Shown: piece after piece, positions 50,370 through 62,577 of the stretch
How the letters are laid out: each line of letters begins with the position of its first letter
How positions within the stretch are numbered: position 1 is the first letter of the stretch
Source of the DNA: Escarpia spicata
Lineage: Eukaryota > Annelida > Polychaeta > Sabellida > Siboglinidae
DNA length: 64,000 nt
Direction: 5' to 3'
Assembly (NCBI GenBank): GCA_963995525.1
Contig: OZ023206.1
Coordinates: forward strand, 24,788,362 to 24,852,361
Notes under the pieces: generated by a model
Seen by the model: the letters and a program-made list of their open reading frames with translations, nothing else
The model's database searches: none
What the model was told of the DNA's origin: nothing
Position numbers and translations under genes: made by a program

Positions 50370-53318
50370 CATTTTAGGTTCCGCATAGCATCAGCATGGA
50401 GTTCGATTTGTAATAATTTGACTTGTAAGTGGAATTATCACGTAATTCACAATATAGCACAAGTAAAAATATTTGAAAAATAAACTTTATTCATGAAAGT
50501 ATAAAATACACCTTTCATGAAAAATGGTTATTAAAATGGGCGATTAGCCACTCGACTCACATTCTCAACCCGGAACAGGTTGAAAACTAAACACAGATCA
50601 GGACTAAGCGAGAAAGCATTTGATCAGATTACCAGAATAAAGCTTCACAAGGACACTGATTACAAAAAGGCTGTAATACTTCACCAGAATGTGGTTTCTC
50701 GTAGGAAATAAGAAATGCAATGACGGAACTGTCATCTGTGAATGATATTGATATTCATGTGCCGGTGAAGCATTTCTTAAAATTGTACATGTATACACTA
50801 TGTTGAATTGTGCAACTTTGTTTCAAAATTGGTTATGAAATACATGGCTGAATCAAGCCAGACTTTTCAGGGAAATCTCATTAATCAAAGTATTTTTATT
50901 AATGAATAGGTGCTTGATGTTTTGTTTATTTTATTTCTTATTTTTGTGAACTCAAGAGAAAATATTTTTATTTTAGTTTGAAGATTATTATTTTATTAAA
51001 ATATGATTATTTCTAGTTCGCATGCATGTGATATTGTTACAGTATTGAATTGGTAGTATTGCCAGTTTGGCCAATAAAACAATTAACTGACAGAAACATA
51101 TAATTATATTCGTATTCATAAGATATATAAATCAAAAAACCACTGAAGACTTTCAAATTCGTAATTCAGCAATAACATCTGGAATATTCTCCAGCTGAAC
51201 ACACAATACAATTAAGATTATTACAATTAATAAAATAAATCAGTGAATGCATTTCTATATCATTTGCATATATTATATTAAACATTTAATTATTTTATTA
51301 TTTTTACCCTTTTTTATTTGTTTACCCTTTTTTCTGTTGCTGTTGTTGTATGTTAGCTTTTTTCAAAAATGCTAATGAGTGCTCTGTGGGAAGCTACAAG
51401 TTGACTCACTGAACAAAGGTTCAAAACAACAGGTTTACTTTTGAGAAGATTTGAAACCGTAATCTCTGGACTGATAGTACAATGCCCCAATCACAATATC
51501 ACAAGCTTACATATTGTATAATTTTAAAACAATGGAAATTTTCATTAAAATGAAAAGTAAATGGCAACTGATCAAATGTTGATTTCCATAAAACAGCGAA
51601 GATCAAACACACATTTTCAGAGTTCTATGTGAAAATGTGCGTTTGCATAACATGTCCACTGTGTTATGGATGTCGATATTCCATCAATCAACAAGATTAC
51701 AAAATAACAATAATTTGTTTGTTTTACAAATATTTCCATTATTCCAACAGGCCACTAACTTAGTAATGCTATGTGAATGTTTATTCAGTTGCTCTTTAAA
51801 ACATACTTTTTCTAATCTGTGTCACGTTGTTTCTGGTTGTACGCTGAAATAAGTTATTTTGTAAGAGTCCTATATTCTGAATAGAATTTCTGTAGCAAAT
51901 CCAACTGATTTGTTTAATTCATCATAACTGAATATAGGTCAGTATATCCTGCCAACCACAATAATTACTACATTCCAGTACAGGCACTGATAATGTATTG
52001 ACTTACTTTTATTGAACACTAAATGCCTGATATAATAGTTGATTTTAATCATATTTTGAACCATTATCATAATAACATGATTCTAGATTATGGTAACCAT
52101 GTTCAAATATTCCTTAATAATTATTATTATCAAAATGTATCATTTATTGAAATTAATCAAAATGTTGTAATTGCCCCCCAACCTTTTGGAAAAAAAGTTC
52201 AATTTCTTATTGATAAATACATCATGCTGATAACCTTATTATCCAGATATCAGGTCCATTTTCCATCTCTGAAAACAGGACTACGTCTATAGTAAACCAG
52301 TTGTCTTACTAAAACAATGTCAAACCAATTCCAAGTTCCTGTTTACTTGGTCACTCCCATAACACCACACTTAACTTGTTGGCACAATAGTCACTTCATA
52401 CTGTCTGGTTGTCTAAACATTTCAAGTAGTTGACAGTTAACCCTTTATCATTATGTAAATGTGTTAATCCAATATAGAACTTAAAAAATCTACACAATAT
52501 CTGCCCATTAACAGACATAATGGTATCATGATAGGCATTCAATCATGATAACTAGTATTAACTTCTTCTTTTTAATTTTAAATATTACAATTAATATCAA
52601 CAAGTTCCAACCCCTAATACCTTAGGTTTAGACTGGTTAAGTGAAATACTGCTCATTTGTTGTAGCCAATTGTCATGCTAAATGGCAGTCTGCCCACCTT
52701 TTGACAACGTTCGCCGCTTGACAACTATGGAGCTCAAAGGGTTAACAATAGGATGTTCTTTACCACATCTGGCAGCAGTGTGTCATCACCGTGAATAGGA
52801 GTATCCGTTTATTACTATACGAATATACCAGCACATATTCATTGATAGGCCGGCCTATCATATAAACCCTGCAATTTGACGAAGTGTGACACTTGACATG
52901 GCTTTGGCGTCTATGTGTAGTAATAAAAGTTGCACGTGGTTTTGTAGGTCACCACAAGAAATCATAACAAAGGCCGGAACAAACAAAAACAAAATACGGC
53001 CGGATGCGAGAAACGTCCAAGTTATATTTACCTCTGATACATCGACGCACACATGCTGTTGTCAGTTTGGGAGCTGAGCTATGCCAACATATGTGGCGCA
53101 AACGCAAACGCCCTTGTGCAAACCTAAGCTAAGGCACTGGTTTCCTTTGTGATTCGGCGTGCCAAAGTAGAGCGCGAGCGAAGCAGAACACGACGACCTC
53201 AATCGAATACCGCTTGTCATAATTTACCGCCATTTCCGTGCGCAGCCTTCTAACTCCGATTGCACACTGGTGCGCTAGCTTTGCGCAGGAAAAAATGTAT
53301 AAACATTTAAAAACTCAC

Positions 53319-53540
53319 CTTACTCTTCGTTTCCATTTTAAATCCGTTCACAATTCGAGTGTATATCGCGAATAAATTGCGTAAAAGCAGGAGACGCACT
53401 AACACACCAATGCCTCCATCTTCGTGGCCGTCACGAGCTCGTACACGATCGATCAATAGAGCCGCGGGACCAACCATTATTTCGCTGAGTGGACGTATCG
53501 TCTGCGCCAACAAGAAACACCCCCATTGCTGAAGTGGTAT
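53319..53540 (-). promoter_or_regulatory. Candidate first exon and promoter of the SKI-like gene
   Basis: A minus-strand donor, AAG|GTGAGT, ends an exon at 53319. The preceding sequence is richer in CpG than its surroundings (about 53,100-53,600), as at animal promoters. The exon ends ATGGAAACGAAGAGTAAG. Joined to the 47165 acceptor this ATG reads 18 codons to a TAG, so it would be another uORF rather than an N-terminus. The link to 47165 is inference, and the 5' limit of 53540 is approximate. Confidence 0.35.
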
Positions 53541-54762
53541 CGTCCGTCAGTTAAACAGACAGACAGCAGACGGCCCGGCCGGAAAAGCATTGGTTGTGCC
53601 TTGTGGTCGTTCATTTCGCGTCATCTGCTCACAAAATTGCATTTGCGGTCGTGAATTATTAGAACTTACCTATTAGAAGCCATTCAACTTATTTATAATA
53701 AACAAGCAGTTGTAATTACAATGAAAACTTACACAGATTTAGCACTACTGATAACTTAAGGATATCTGTCACAGCTAGGCCCTCAGCTTGAATGTATAGA
53801 TCTATATTTAAACGATACAATGTTTCAAAACACAATATATGTGTCAAAAAGCATGCATTTGTTGGCGCTGTAAAGCTATTTCCAGTGCCTACATGTTGCA
53901 ATGCATGCGTCCTCTATGCTACTTGAAAACTAACATGTTCATGACGCGTGGGCCACTAATATTCCCACGACCGGTTTGAGCAATCACATTTATTTATTGT
54001 GAAAACGTAGCCATGCGTGTAGACTACATTCATTTGTGTTGTTACGCACAGGTGCCAAGTCTAGTCCTTTGCCTTTGGCGGTAGAACTCACGCGTTTTCT
54101 TCGTTTTGGGGATTCACATGGTTTTATGTTTAGTGCCTAAATGTACCGCCAAACCATAATATTTTCGCCGCCGCGCCGCTGCAACTTCAGATTCTCTCCG
54201 CTGTCTTGGCTGAACTCATTATTGTTATTATGACATCAGAAGACGGGGAGGGGGGTACTGTTGAAAATGTTTCGTCGCCGCCGCGCCACTTACTAGGGGG
54301 CACAACCTCCAATTCCACCCCATTCACGTTCGCCAAAACACCTTAAATAATCCTATCAGAAAACCACGATTTGCACCCACCCTTGAGTCTAGAGGCTCGC
54401 AAAAAACATTAACTGGGAGGGCAGAACCCTGTGTCTGCGCCCAGTGAAATTCCAGGATGCGCAGCTGCCCCCGCCCCTGTTCCCGCGCCTACGGCGGAAA
54501 TCCATTCTAAATTTAATCCCCGCCTCCTAACGCCAGTGTAAGGCCAGTGGCGCCACTTTCTGTGCAATATCACTTGCCTGTGTCATATCAGTTGAGTATC
54601 TAGACATGGGCTTACAAATTATATAATATAATTAACGTTGTTAACTCGAAGTTAGTAGAAGTCTAGTTTGTCCTTCTTAAATGTATGTTCCCTGCCGAAG
54701 GGGACTACAGGGGTGACGGTCGGGTAGGCTCTATGTGTACCGCATTGTGGAACCACTCGTTC
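53541..54762. other. Flank upstream of the SKI-like gene, no feature seen
   Basis: It includes two GCCGCCGCGCC strings near 54,170 and 54,280. No coding evidence. Confidence 0.4.
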
Positions 54763-54943
54763 TGTCCTTTCTTTCTTTTTTTCTTTCTTTCTTTTTTTCT
54801 TTCTTTCTTTCCCTCCCTCCCTCCCTCCCTCCCTCCCTCCCTCTCCACTCTCTCTATCTCTGTATGTCTGTCTCGCTCTATCCCTCCCTCCCTCCCTCCC
54901 TCCCTCCCTCCCTCCCTCCCTCCCTCCCTCCCTCCCTCCCTCC
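54763..54943. repeat. Polypyrimidine tract, (TTTC)n then (CCCT)n
   Basis: About 180 bases of nearly pure C/T on the plus strand, with mirror symmetry in the CCCT blocks. Such tracts can form triplex (H-DNA). Frames across it on both strands are artefacts. Confidence 0.95.
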
Positions 54944-55576
54944 TTTACATTTGGCTTGTGACTAAGCCCCAAATATTGATGTTTTTGTTGAGAGTAAAGG
55001 TTCGTGTAGTTGCATAGATGCTCCGGAAAAATCTGCAACAAAACCCCTCCAGTCATTCGAGTTGCAACGTCCGAGCTGCATCTGCACCATGTTGTGATTG
55101 ATCAAACACATTTCCAATACTGCCTCTCCTCGACATCGCAGAAATGGTTTACACTAAAATATCCAGCACTACCCACCGAACCTCTAAAAAAAAATGTGCG
55201 ACTGCAATCTCCCCACTCCCCACTAACCCCATCCCCACCCCGGCCCTACATCCCCGTTTTCTGACGTCATGTCCGACAACAGCTAAAGGTTGAGGCCCCG
55301 CCTCCGGTTCAACCACCCCCACCGATATTCACGACATCCCGACGCCAGTGCATGTGTACTTGCAATACAAACTTACAACTGTATAGGTTATATCATGTTA
55401 TGATTTTTGCGTGCGTGCGTTCATGCGCGTGTGCGTGCGTGCCTACGTAGGTGCCGTGTGCGTATCAACACTTGCATACATGCATAGACATGTGTGCATT
55501 GTCATGGGTATTGAAACAGTGCATAGCCATTGATAAATATATCAATGGCTCTGGCGCGATGAAACCATGTAGTCAG

Positions 55577-55592
55577 CAGCGCCCCCTGGCGC
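55577..55592 (-). promoter_or_regulatory. CTCF-like motif
   Basis: CAGCGCCCCCTGGCGC is the complement of a GCGCCAGGGGGCGCTG core. The same core occurs in plus orientation at 60,835-60,850. Confidence 0.35.
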
Positions 55593-55887
55593 GTGAGGAT
55601 GTAGTCGTGCGTGAGGGGAGGCTTCTAGCGGCTCTGTGGTAGACTAGACTACGTATCAGACTCGTCAACCCAATTAAGTTATTGATTAACCGGATCTTTC
55701 AAATAGACCTATACATGCATTGTGTGTGCGTTGGACAATGCGTAAAGTAGATCTAGGGTTTCGCTAACAGGAGTCAACCTTAGTCACACATTAATTGTAC
55801 ATGCCAAAATGTGTAGTGGCGCAAATGGTGGTGGGGGATAAACTGGCCGAGGGTCACGTCGCCTAATAATAATCCTAAATATACGTC

Positions 55888-56013
55888 ACTGTGTGTGTGC
55901 GTGTGTGCCTGTGTGCGTGTGTGCGTGTGTGCGTGTGTGCGTGTGTGCGTGCGTATGTGTCTTTAGGGGATGCGTGCCTGCGTGCCTGCGTGCCTGCGTG
56001 CCTGCGTGCCAAA
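55888..56013. repeat. GTGTGC and GCGTGCCT tandem repeats
   Basis: Alternating purine-pyrimidine GTGTGCGTGTGC, interrupted, then about four GCGTGCCT units. Z-DNA-prone sequence; the minus-strand frame is an artefact. Confidence 0.92.
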
Positions 56014-56291
56014 CTCTAGGTTGCATATCTTCATTTTGATCTTCCTCATGGCGACCCGTATGGGTGGGGTCTAGCTCCTCTACTGCTGCGTTGCTTCCGC
56101 TGTTGTTGCCCCCCAGTGCTCCCTGTCGGCACACCCTTCTTCAATCTGTCATGTTCCTTCGACGTCCCCAGCACCACCTTCACACAATACTCCCAATTCA
56201 TCTCTGGTCTCCCCCTTTTAGTGGTTGCGAAAACAAACAATATCGTTACAGTTAACTGTAAATTCAGTGTACAAGTTAACATAATACAGTC

Positions 56292-57338
56292 AAGGCCCGC
56301 TTTACAGTCACCTTGGTAATGCAGCCACCTCGTAATTTAGGTCACCCTAATATAATCCCAAATTATTTCCATATACGGTAAATACAGGAAACTTCTCACT
56401 AATACGGTCACCTCGCTATTCTGGTCACTTTTCGATATGAAAATGTTAGCGTGTACATGAAATATAGATTCAGGGTACATTATGTATGAGGGTGACACAA
56501 GAAAATGCAGGCACTTGTTCCTATTGTGGTCCATGGACAGACACAGACAAATACCTAACACGGCTGTTACTAAATTGTGACAAAATAACAAAGACTAAAG
56601 CAACAATAATATATAAATACTAGCAAATATTCATTTATGATTCAAAGTTGGTATTAAAAATAAAGGTACTCAGAAGTGCATTGTTTGGACAAAATTATAC
56701 TTCTGCTGTTAAAATTTTGTTATGAAGACAGTAGGGTGGTATGACGCAGAATCTAAAATACGCACCCACTCATACAGTGTTGGGGTGTGTGTGAAATAAA
56801 CGAGATCCTGAAAGTATGACGTCATGCCTGGTAACCATACCCGCCACGTGGCACAATTGGCGTAGCGTCAACATTGCTGTGGAATGGATTCATCACGTCC
56901 CCAATGATATCACGCCACTCAAGTAAACGTCAATCACGTGTGGCAAATTTGTCATAGAATCGTCATGCGAATGTTACTGGATGGCAACAAATACTGCTGA
57001 TACGTGCGCAATGTACCATCGTTTTAGTCACAAAATAATGTTACGCCAATAATGGTCAACATTGGATAATATATATATATATATATACATGTTTATATGT
57101 ATGAATATTTTATTCTAAATAAACACGTGTTACGTGGACCACATTAAAAGACATACCTGCCCTACCTTCACCGTTATGATAAATTATGTTTGGTTTTTTT
57201 TCGGGACGAATTCATTGCGTGCTTAAGAAACGAACTTTTATGGATAATGAGTTACGATAATCCCATCACACGAGATGGCGAACGCCTGATTATGATTAAC
57301 TTTGTCGACTGATTGGACACTGTCGACAGCAGCTGTTT
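56292..57338. other. No gene; possible DNA-transposon end and (TA)n
   Basis: CAGTCAAGGCCCGC at about 56,289 followed by GTCACC repeats resembles a pogo-type end, but the other end was not found. A (TA)n lies at about 57,068-57,087. Confidence 0.3.
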
Positions 57339-58218
57339 GTGAATGTGAACAGTCTACACAAGGACCCTTCGTCTAAGCCCCTACACACCCTTGTATGTAC
57401 AATGTTTTTTATTGTACACCTCCTGTTGCGTACATTTCCACTTGTGTACAAAATCACTTATGTACACTTCCACTTATGTACACCTCCACTTATACATGTA
57501 TATCCACATGTGTACGTATTCACGCGTGTCCATGCAAAGCAAACACTATGGCTTTAGGCAGAAGCCGCTTATGTAGGTAGGCCTTTTCCAATGATTAGAC
57601 TATAGGCAACGAAACCGGGGGGTTGTGCTTTTGGCAGAAAAATGCCTCATAGTGACATCTTTCAATGTCTGGTTTATTTTCCTCGACAAATAAACTATAA
57701 GTTTTTTACCAAAAATACCAAAGGTATGGTTGCCTTGGGCATTGATTTTGCGCAAAGCGCAAATTCGAAAAGATTTTTTTTAAACGCCAGTTTTTAATAA
57801 AGTTTGCGTCATTCTATTTACTACTGAATATATTTAATGGGGTATTATTTTAAAGCTTACAATCAGTGGCATCCTTAATGTACAAAACTATATATTTTGC
57901 AACTTTATACTCACTTTGCTGTTGCAGGTAACACATTTGTGGCTTAACAATAAGTCTAACATACAACGGTCAAATGTTATTTAATAACTATATTGTTCAT
58001 TAAATACATTAATTTTGTTCGGAATAGATTCTGTCGTAACAACGAGTGGCCCTTTGACTGAACGTGCCGCGGTGATTGGATTTGTGGCGTGAGCCTCAGC
58101 GAGGCCCGGCCTGTCAGCAACCTGCCGCACAAGTTAGTCATACGGCGCTAGAGGTATAGATTGGTCTGTAATCAGACGCCAGCTGGCCGGCCAGCCAACC
58201 CAACCCGTTCGCTCGTTT

Positions 58219-58283
58219 ATAATAATAATAATGTAGCTTATATTGCGCCTACATTCTTGGACACCAAGCTCAGAGGCGCATCA
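58219..58283 (-). repeat. Reversed retroelement 3' end with (ATT)n tail
   Basis: On the minus strand it reads GCGCCTCTGAGC, then GGCGCAATATAAGC and (ATT)n. It has the same layout as 6830-6890 and 33,404-33,462. Confidence 0.55.
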
Positions 58284-58328
58284 ACAGCCAGCGATTGTAC
58301 TTTAAACTGCACCCCCAAGATCTCCAAC

Positions 58329-58811
58329 TGCAGTCCGCGCATGTTGGCACTAGGCAGCGCTGTTCTGTATGAGTCCGATGCACTGACCACACGGTTGTGC
58401 CTCATACCGCGTCATTCACACTGCATACGTCAACGCCGAGCTGCAGATGTTTACACTGTCTGTGTGAGTCACTATTGATCCTCCCGACGTGAACCAGACT
58501 GACGGTGGCCGTTATTACGTCGGGAGTACGCCTTATCGTCAACCTATTAGCGAGGCGGTGGCACTGGACGCCTCCTGCGGCCGTGAAACTTGGACCAGTA
58601 AAACGCACACTAATCCAGCCCACGGGCCTGTCCGCGCATGTTGGCACTAGGCACTAGGCAGCGCTCTTCTATATAAGTCAGAGGCACTGCCACTGACCAC
58701 ACACGGTTGTGCCTCATGTGCCTCACGTGCCTCATGTTCCTCATGTGCCTCATGTTCTTCATGTGCCTCATGTGCCTCACTATGTCATTCACACTGTATA
58801 CGTCAACGAAC
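58329..58811. repeat. Two diverged direct copies of a 110-190 bp segment
   Basis: Copies 58,329-58,437 and 58,624-58,811 share GCGCATGTTGGCACTAGGC, GACCACACGGTTGTGCCTCA and TCATTCACACTG, then ATACGTCAACG. The second copy has gained a 6-base duplication and about eight 9-bp units of CTCATGTGC/CTCATGTTC (58,717-58,785). Confidence 0.85.
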
Positions 58812-58977
58812 TTTGGACTCGACTTCGGCTACACGCTTTTTATACCGCTTAACATAAATAAGTGTTTTATATTAACACATTCAACGAGAAGAGAAGAGCA
58901 GGCAAGTCGAAAACAGCACCCGCACCGCCACCCGAGCAGCCCGCACCGAACAGTAACGACAAGGACCGGTCTTTCAT

Positions 58978-59735
58978 AATATGCCTGCATATGGAGAGCT
59001 ACGAAGACGTCCACTGTCAATCATTATAAAACAGAGAATGATTTATTATTGGACAAGAATATTAAAAAGTAGTGATGATAACCTTAATAAGGTCATGTAC
59101 ACTACCTTATGTAATATTCATTGTAAAAACGTACAATCGTCACCTTGGATTAAATATGTTAGTAACATTTAGTAATTTTTTTTTAATTAATGGCATTAAA
59201 TTATACACAAATGTGAATGTAAACACTTAAACAAACATTATTTCAATTCAGAATAGGAACATACAAATTGCCTGTTAATAACAGAAGAAACGTTAATACC
59301 TCTAGGAATTATACATTTTGTAACATTTGTGATGAAGGTGTAACAGGCGATGAAATTCACTTTTTATATGGATGTACCATGTTAGGCAACTTGAGAATTA
59401 AACATATGTCTTCGTATAATAGATTGAACCCTAATGTACATAATTTTCTACATATGCTACAGACCAATGATCGAGACACAATTGACAGCCTGGCAAAATT
59501 AATCTAGCATGGTTTAAAAATATATGTTCAATGTTCCACCTCGTGTATGCTATCCAGGAACCTGTATAAATATGACTTTACACAGTTAGTATCGTAGACT
59601 GTTAGAGTGAATAAACTTATATTCTATTCTATTCAATTATATTCAATTTAATTCAATTATATTCAATTCCATTCAATTCTATTCTATTGTATTCAATTAT
59701 ATTCTATTCGATTCGATTCTATTCCATTCCAGGAA
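58978..59735 (+). mobile_element. 5'-truncated non-LTR retrotransposon, C-terminal end with ATTCT-type tail
   Basis: The frame begins PAYGELRRRPLSI with IIKQRMIYYW and continues to about 59,172. A second frame from 59,253 carries FCNICDEGVTGDEIHFLYGC, stopping at 59,505-59,507. These two modules end many CR1-like invertebrate retroelement proteins. The copy is broken between them. It terminates in ATTCT/ATTCA repeats (about 59,620-59,722), typical of CR1-group 3' tails. Confidence 0.75.
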
Positions 59736-60085
59736 ATTTGAGTGGGTGTATACGAGTGGCGCCACACAGCGGGTTGGGGAACAGTCCAACTATTTATAAC
59801 AACGTTGCCATCTATCGGATAATTATGGCAAATGATAAGCGTCTCCTCTCAATCTCTTTTCAACAACGCATAGATGACTGCAAATGAAGACAATTACGCT
59901 ATGATTTGTTAGGAGAAGACATGGCTCATGCACTTTATTATGTCAAATAATGAAGTCGTGAACGTTCCATCGTAGACAATCTTGCATTTTAAAATCTCTT
60001 TATAAGGCTTGGCAAACACCCACAGTTGTTAGCGTCTCCTAATAAACAGTCTTGGCGTTCTCCTTCCACCTTTGTGGGGTGGCTA

Positions 60086-60525
60086 GCCTCAATTATCCAG
60101 GTGCCGCGAGATGGGAGCACCGTAGGGCTCCCGTTCGACCGCCCGGAAGGTAACACTGGTTTTCACTGTACGACACTGATCCCGGTTTACCCTGAATCTG
60201 CATAGAGACGATGATTGGCTCTCAGGTTAACAATAAAACTAAAAATTAAATAAGAGCTAACTTATATACGTTTATGCTACGCATTGTAAACTTTGGTTAT
60301 ATTGACACAAGTGATAAACAGAAAAGTTAAATCCTAATTTATTTTTTATTAAGAATTTCGATAACGCCGCTAATTGGCTGCTAGATTAGTTTCGATTATC
60401 CAGCCGCCGTGAGGTGGCAGCATTGGCCCGTCACAACAGGCTGGATTATTAAGCTCCAGCCGTTGTTACCGGTAGGGGGCTTTACCCCAGATTCGAGTAG
60501 AGACGATGATTGTCTCTCAGGCCAA
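60086..60525. repeat. Two diverged tandem copies of a 145-bp unit
   Basis: Copies at 60,086-60,230 and 60,381-60,525 start with ATTATCCAG and GAGRTGG, and end with TAGAGACGATGATTG followed by CTCTCAGG. In the second copy GAGAC and GTCTC can pair around a 7-base loop. The class is not recognised. Confidence 0.75.
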
Positions 60526-60681
60526 CTATGAAATAACAAATTCACAAAGGATACACTTTTATCAGATAATACTATACTATAACAACAATTCAACATTAAA
60601 CTTATACAGAAACATGTCACCTACAAAATAAACCGACATTAAACTTTTTTCGTAGTTTAATGCCTTTTAATCACATGCATA

Positions 60682-60696
60682 TTCACTAGGTGGCAG
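60682..60696 (+). promoter_or_regulatory. CTCF-like motif
   Basis: TTCACTAGGTGGCAG, the same as at 5018-5032. A weaker match, CCGTGAGGTGGCAG, lies at 60,407-60,420. Confidence 0.35.
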
Positions 60697-60834
60697 CTCC
60701 CATGGCATAAAAGAGCCATTCAGAGCTAGACTATCGTTCTGGCGAAGTCACGCAGCCAGGCGAGAGTCGGTTATACGAGACTATACTAGATGCGTGCATT
60801 CGTAACGCGTGATCTCGGCCAGACCCACCCTCGC

Positions 60835-60850
60835 GCGCCAGGGGGCGCTG
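60835..60850 (+). promoter_or_regulatory. CTCF-like motif in a repeated segment
   Basis: GCGCCAGGGGGCGCTG. The surrounding roughly 33 bp recurs at 61,485-61,517 with few mismatches, though there the core reads CCAGGAGTCGCTG. Confidence 0.35.
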
Positions 60851-60859
60851 CTGCTGACA

Positions 60860-61517
60860 CCAGTCTCAGTAGCCCCTGGTAGATCGACTAGCCAAACTCT
60901 GAAGATAAGCACAACCAATAATATTGCACGCTGAAAATTCCAGTGGCCTTCTGGCTGGGGTTCTTCATGGGTAGTTTGGGCAGTAGACGTAATTATTTGA
61001 ATACACAATACCACTCAGCGGCTCGTGGAATTCCTGGCGCGGGTCGGATGGGTGTCTGCACTGTTCTCACGGGTGGTACGGCGAAATCAACTATGAGTTT
61101 GACTCGGCTAACTTCCATACAATTCATGTGCATCGGATGGAAGATGGGAGACTTCCAAAATACATCCTTTATGGAGAGCTGGCCTCTGGAAAGAGAGCTG
61201 CAAGCCGTCCCCATCTGCGCTTCAAGGACGTATGCAAGCGAGACTTGAAGGCACTACACATAGATGTTGACAGTTGGGAGGATCTTGCTGGAGACCGATC
61301 CACACGGAGGCAGGAACTACACAGCGGTCTCAAAAGAGGAGAGGATACTCTCCGCAGGCTAGCAGAAGAAAAACGCAACCGCACAAAAAACACCCAGGCT
61401 GAGAACAGAGCCGAGAGCACCTTCTAGTGCAGCATATGCAAAAAAGACTGCCACTCAAGAATTGGCCTCTACAGCCACAACCATCCTCGCGCGCCAGGAG
61501 TCGCTGCTGCTGATTAC
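60860..61517 (+). mobile_element. 5'-truncated non-LTR retrotransposon, C-terminal end
   Basis: The frame from about 61,122 reads RMEDGRLPKYILYGELASG, RPHLRFKDVCKRDLKAL and HSGLKRGEDTLRRLAEEKR, to a TAG at 61,425-61,427. Past this stop the same frame continues with CSICKKDCHSRIGLYSHNH, the Cys/His finger that normally ends these proteins, so the TAG is a disabling mutation. A diverged direct repeat of about 33 bp brackets the region and may be a long target duplication. Confidence 0.75.
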
Positions 61518-61524
61518 GGTGTCG

Positions 61525-61935
61525 CGCTTAAATTTATCCGGGCGTTAAATTGTATCCGGGTGATGTTTACGTGCATATGTAAGGCGTAACAATTGGTACC
61601 AGTAGATCACGTAGTGGTAAATAATATCCACTAGTTAAATATGTTTCGTTTGTTGTCGTAATACGAGCGTTATAGGTAGAGTACATAATTATAATTTGCT
61701 GTTTCAGATTTGTGATCAAGTATAAGAGTAAGTCACGTGACTTGTGCATGGAGAGGAAACTGATGTTTTACGACAGAAATTGTTTATGTCTGTGGGAAGC
61801 AAACATTTTATCATTTATATAAATATACATAACGTCCGGATAAATGAAAGCGCAACAGTCGTAGCTGGTGCTAAATACATTCCCCTAGATACGCGCACCC
61901 GTAGAAACGTCACCCGGATATTATTTAAAGGTGCT
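61525..61935. mobile_element. Possible MITE with TATCCGGGTGA inverted repeats
   Basis: The left part (CGCTTAAATT, then GTATCCGGGTGATGTT) and the complement of the right part (GCACCTTTAAATA, ATATCCGGGTGACGTT) match in order. Exact ends and target duplication were not resolved. Confidence 0.4.
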
Positions 61936-62552
61936 CAATCATTTCGATTTTTGTGCTCCTCACGTGTCAGACTAATTTCACGAAATGTAATCGTATCAGG
62001 TATTCATTATTGAAACACTGGTTCATTTGTACGTATGCTTTACTTCGTTTTAGTGAAATTAACAGACAAACAATAACATGATTTTCGGTTAGTCCTAACC
62101 GAATATCAAGACACATATCTGAACTTGGATGTGGTCTGAGATAGACCTCTCGTGTAATAGTCACGTGAACGGGAATATGCGGCGACATCGGCCTTTGACC
62201 CCCACGTTTCGGTGCCTGGATTCAGTCAACATTGCGTATTTACGAGTTGCCATCCATTTTTTATACAAGTGATAGCTCGATAATTTTATCTGCGACGAAG
62301 GGACGCCCACGAATATATGTCACCGACTTGGCTAAAAAGAGCGTGAGAGCGGAAAGACAAAGAGAGTATCCGCGTACAAAGGTGTATATTGGAAAGGTTA
62401 TGGATTTGTGAAACCGAACGAAAGAAACGGCTGGCGTGAAAAGTGATGCAGCATTCGCCAAGTTCTTCTAGACAGGTTAGTAATATTGAATTTATCAGCA
62501 AGCACACCACACACACACGACTGTGTGTTCAATAGATGGAACAGCCAAAACA

Positions 62553-62577
62553 TCGTCCGCCATCTTAATGCCATCTT
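62553..62577. promoter_or_regulatory. Paired YY1-like motifs
   Basis: GCCATCTT occurs twice within 20 bases (AAGATGGC on the minus strand), a core often found at animal promoters and translation starts. No exon could be confirmed nearby. Confidence 0.25.

Larger units (their letters stand above)
47166..53318 (-). other. Inferred 5' intron of the SKI-like gene
   Basis: It lies between the candidate first exon and the 47165 acceptor. It contains a retroelement-like insertion at 48,099-48,917 and otherwise AT-rich sequence with no supported exon. Confidence 0.4.

Noticed and set aside
56046..56282. 78-codon minus-strand frame beginning near KRGRPEMNWEYC
   Set aside because: It slightly resembles the C-terminus of some retroelement proteins, but the match is too short to assign.
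62200..62480. Possible plus-strand 5' UTR exon ending at donor ACAG|GTTAGT
   Set aside because: Only a donor-like site supports it; no downstream exon could be joined.
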